From positions 1 to 44,678 of the forward strand of contig JAEEYE010000019.1 of assembly GCA_016291665.1 (NCBI GenBank): a DNA stretch of 44,678 bases, read 5' to 3'. Of this stretch, positions 43,839 through 44,678 are shown in pieces; within the stretch, counting starts at the first letter, position 1, and each line of letters starts with the position of its first letter. The notes below the pieces were generated by a model. That model was not told the origin of the DNA. It made no database searches and saw only the letters and a program-made list of their open reading frames with translations. A program made the translations under genes and the position numbers. The DNA comes from Oxalobacter sp. GTDB taxonomy: Bacteria > Pseudomonadota > Gammaproteobacteria > Burkholderiales > Burkholderiaceae_D.

Positions 43839-44678
43839 ATGGAGATATTGCGCGGCTACCTCTTCCAAATACTCCCGAACGGTGAGCAACAGCGTCTGCT
43901 CAACCGCTTCTGTGGATGCGCGCGGTATGTCTATAATGAGACGCTCAAGCTGGAGTTGGCATTGCTTGAAGCAGACCCAGACCGCCGCTACCGATGGACC
44001 AAGGCGATAAACCGTATCCCTGCTTGGAAGAAAGAAAAAACTTGGCTCAAAGAATGCGCTTCGCAGGTACTGCAGCAGAAACTGATTGACCTGAGCAGTT
44101 CCTTCGAGGATCTGTACAGCGGCAAAGCCAAGGAACTCAAGCCACGCAAGAAAGGTATCAACGATTCCATCCGTTTCCCGCAGCACTTTGAGGTAGATGA
44201 GGCCAATTCCAGGATCAAGTTGCCTAAACTTGGGTGGATGCCATACCGCAAAAGCCGCAACATTGAAGGCGAAGTGAAAAGCATCACCGTCAAGAAGGAT
44301 GGGGACAGGTGGCTGGTTTCCATCCTGACAGGGCGTGATGTTGAGAAACCCCTACCAGAAACTACCTCTGCTGTCGGCATCGACATGGGTGTTGAGGTGT
44401 TCGCTTACCTGTCCGATGGGACGCCTATACCTGTCCCAGGTAAAATCCAAGACACTATTGCCAAGATGGAGAAACAGATTGCTGTCCACCAGAAACAGCT
44501 GAAGAACAAAACCAAATTCAGCAAGAATTGGAAAAAGCTGAAAAAGAAGATTGCCAAGGATCACCGTAAGCTGGCCCTGATCCGGCAGGATTTCCACCAC
44601 AAGACTTCGACGACATTGAGCAAGAACCACGCAATGATTGTTGTTGAAGACCTGAACATCAAGGGGCTGACGAAATCC
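43839..44678 (+). CDS. tnpB: TnpB RNA-guided nuclease of the IS200/IS605 superfamily, C-terminus beyond window
   Basis: 280 codons remain open to the window end. It starts MEILRGYLFQILPNGEQQ, then FCGCARYVYNETL, the N-terminal TnpB helices. The RuvC-I motif GIDMGVEVFAYLSDG with its catalytic Asp lies at about residue 180, and RuvC-II IVVEDLNIKGL with its Glu at about 265-275. The zinc finger and third catalytic Asp lie beyond the edge. TnpB uses a guide RNA from the element's right end to cut DNA; that end is not in the window. Confidence 0.88.
   Translation, partial: MEILRGYLFQILPNGEQQRLLNRFCGCARYVYNETLKLELALLEADPDRRYRWTKAINRIPAWKKEKTWLKECASQVLQQKLIDLSSSFEDLYSGKAKELKPRKKGINDSIRFPQHFEVDEANSRIKLPKLGWMPYRKSRNIEGEVKSITVKKDGDRWLVSILTGRDVEKPLPETTSAVGIDMGVEVFAYLSDGTPIPVPGKIQDTIAKMEKQIAVHQKQLKNKTKFSKNWKKLKKKIAKDHRKLALIRQDFHHKTSTTLSKNHAMIVVEDLNIKGLTKS

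Overview
The window looks like accessory DNA of a Gram-negative, probably betaproteobacterial, genome or plasmid. The evidence is an autotransporter with the extended signal peptide (ESPR) typical of beta/gammaproteobacteria and some Negativicutes, a VirB-type secretion system, IncI-like pil genes, and roughly even GC. A gut-associated Burkholderiales such as Oxalobacter is my best guess but is not proven. No rRNA, tRNA, CRISPR array, relaxase, VirD4 coupling protein or tyrosine integrase was seen.

Layout. 1-8289 (minus) is a giant autotransporter running off the left edge. 8754-18607 (minus) is one tightly packed operon that joins a VirB-type core (a VirB7-position lipoprotein, VirB8, VirB9, VirB10) to type IVb-pilus genes (PilL/TcpQ-like, PilN secretin, PilO, PilP, PilQ ATPase) and ends at a clear intrinsic terminator. 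18770-24303 holds small genes of mostly unknown function, including an UmuD-like protein without its catalytic dyad, and a junction where a Sel1-like gene and a nuclease-helicase gene are both cut off. 24508-26041 is a serine recombinase followed by a three-fold tandem array of 65-residue ORFs. 26249-30497 holds secreted or lipoprotein genes and a WG-repeat protein.

30878-42825 carries the rest of the secretion system in pieces: an SGNH hydrolase and two VirB5 paralogues, VirB6, then VirB4-VirB3-VirB2. Between the pieces sit cargo genes: an orphan HigA, an AAA ATPase with a PD-(D/E)XK-like end, a HipB with a remnant HipA, and a DUF4143 ATPase flanked by two different short direct-repeat arrays. 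The right edge enters a TnpB gene of the IS200/IS605 class behind a strong hairpin.

Together the VirB genes give pilin (VirB2), inner-membrane parts (VirB3, B6, B8), one ATPase (VirB4), a minor pilus component (VirB5, twice) and an outer core (VirB7-like, B9, B10). The five pil genes add a second outer-membrane channel (secretin), its periplasmic and inner-membrane partners, and a GspE/PilB-type ATPase in the place where VirB11 is usually found. Prepilin, PilR, prepilin peptidase and PilV are absent from the window. VirB10 carries an apparent one-base frameshift near its C terminus, so the machine may be inactive, or the base may be a sequence error. The hybrid VirB-Pil operon, with an SGNH hydrolase where VirB1 would be expected, is the best candidate for an undescribed system here.
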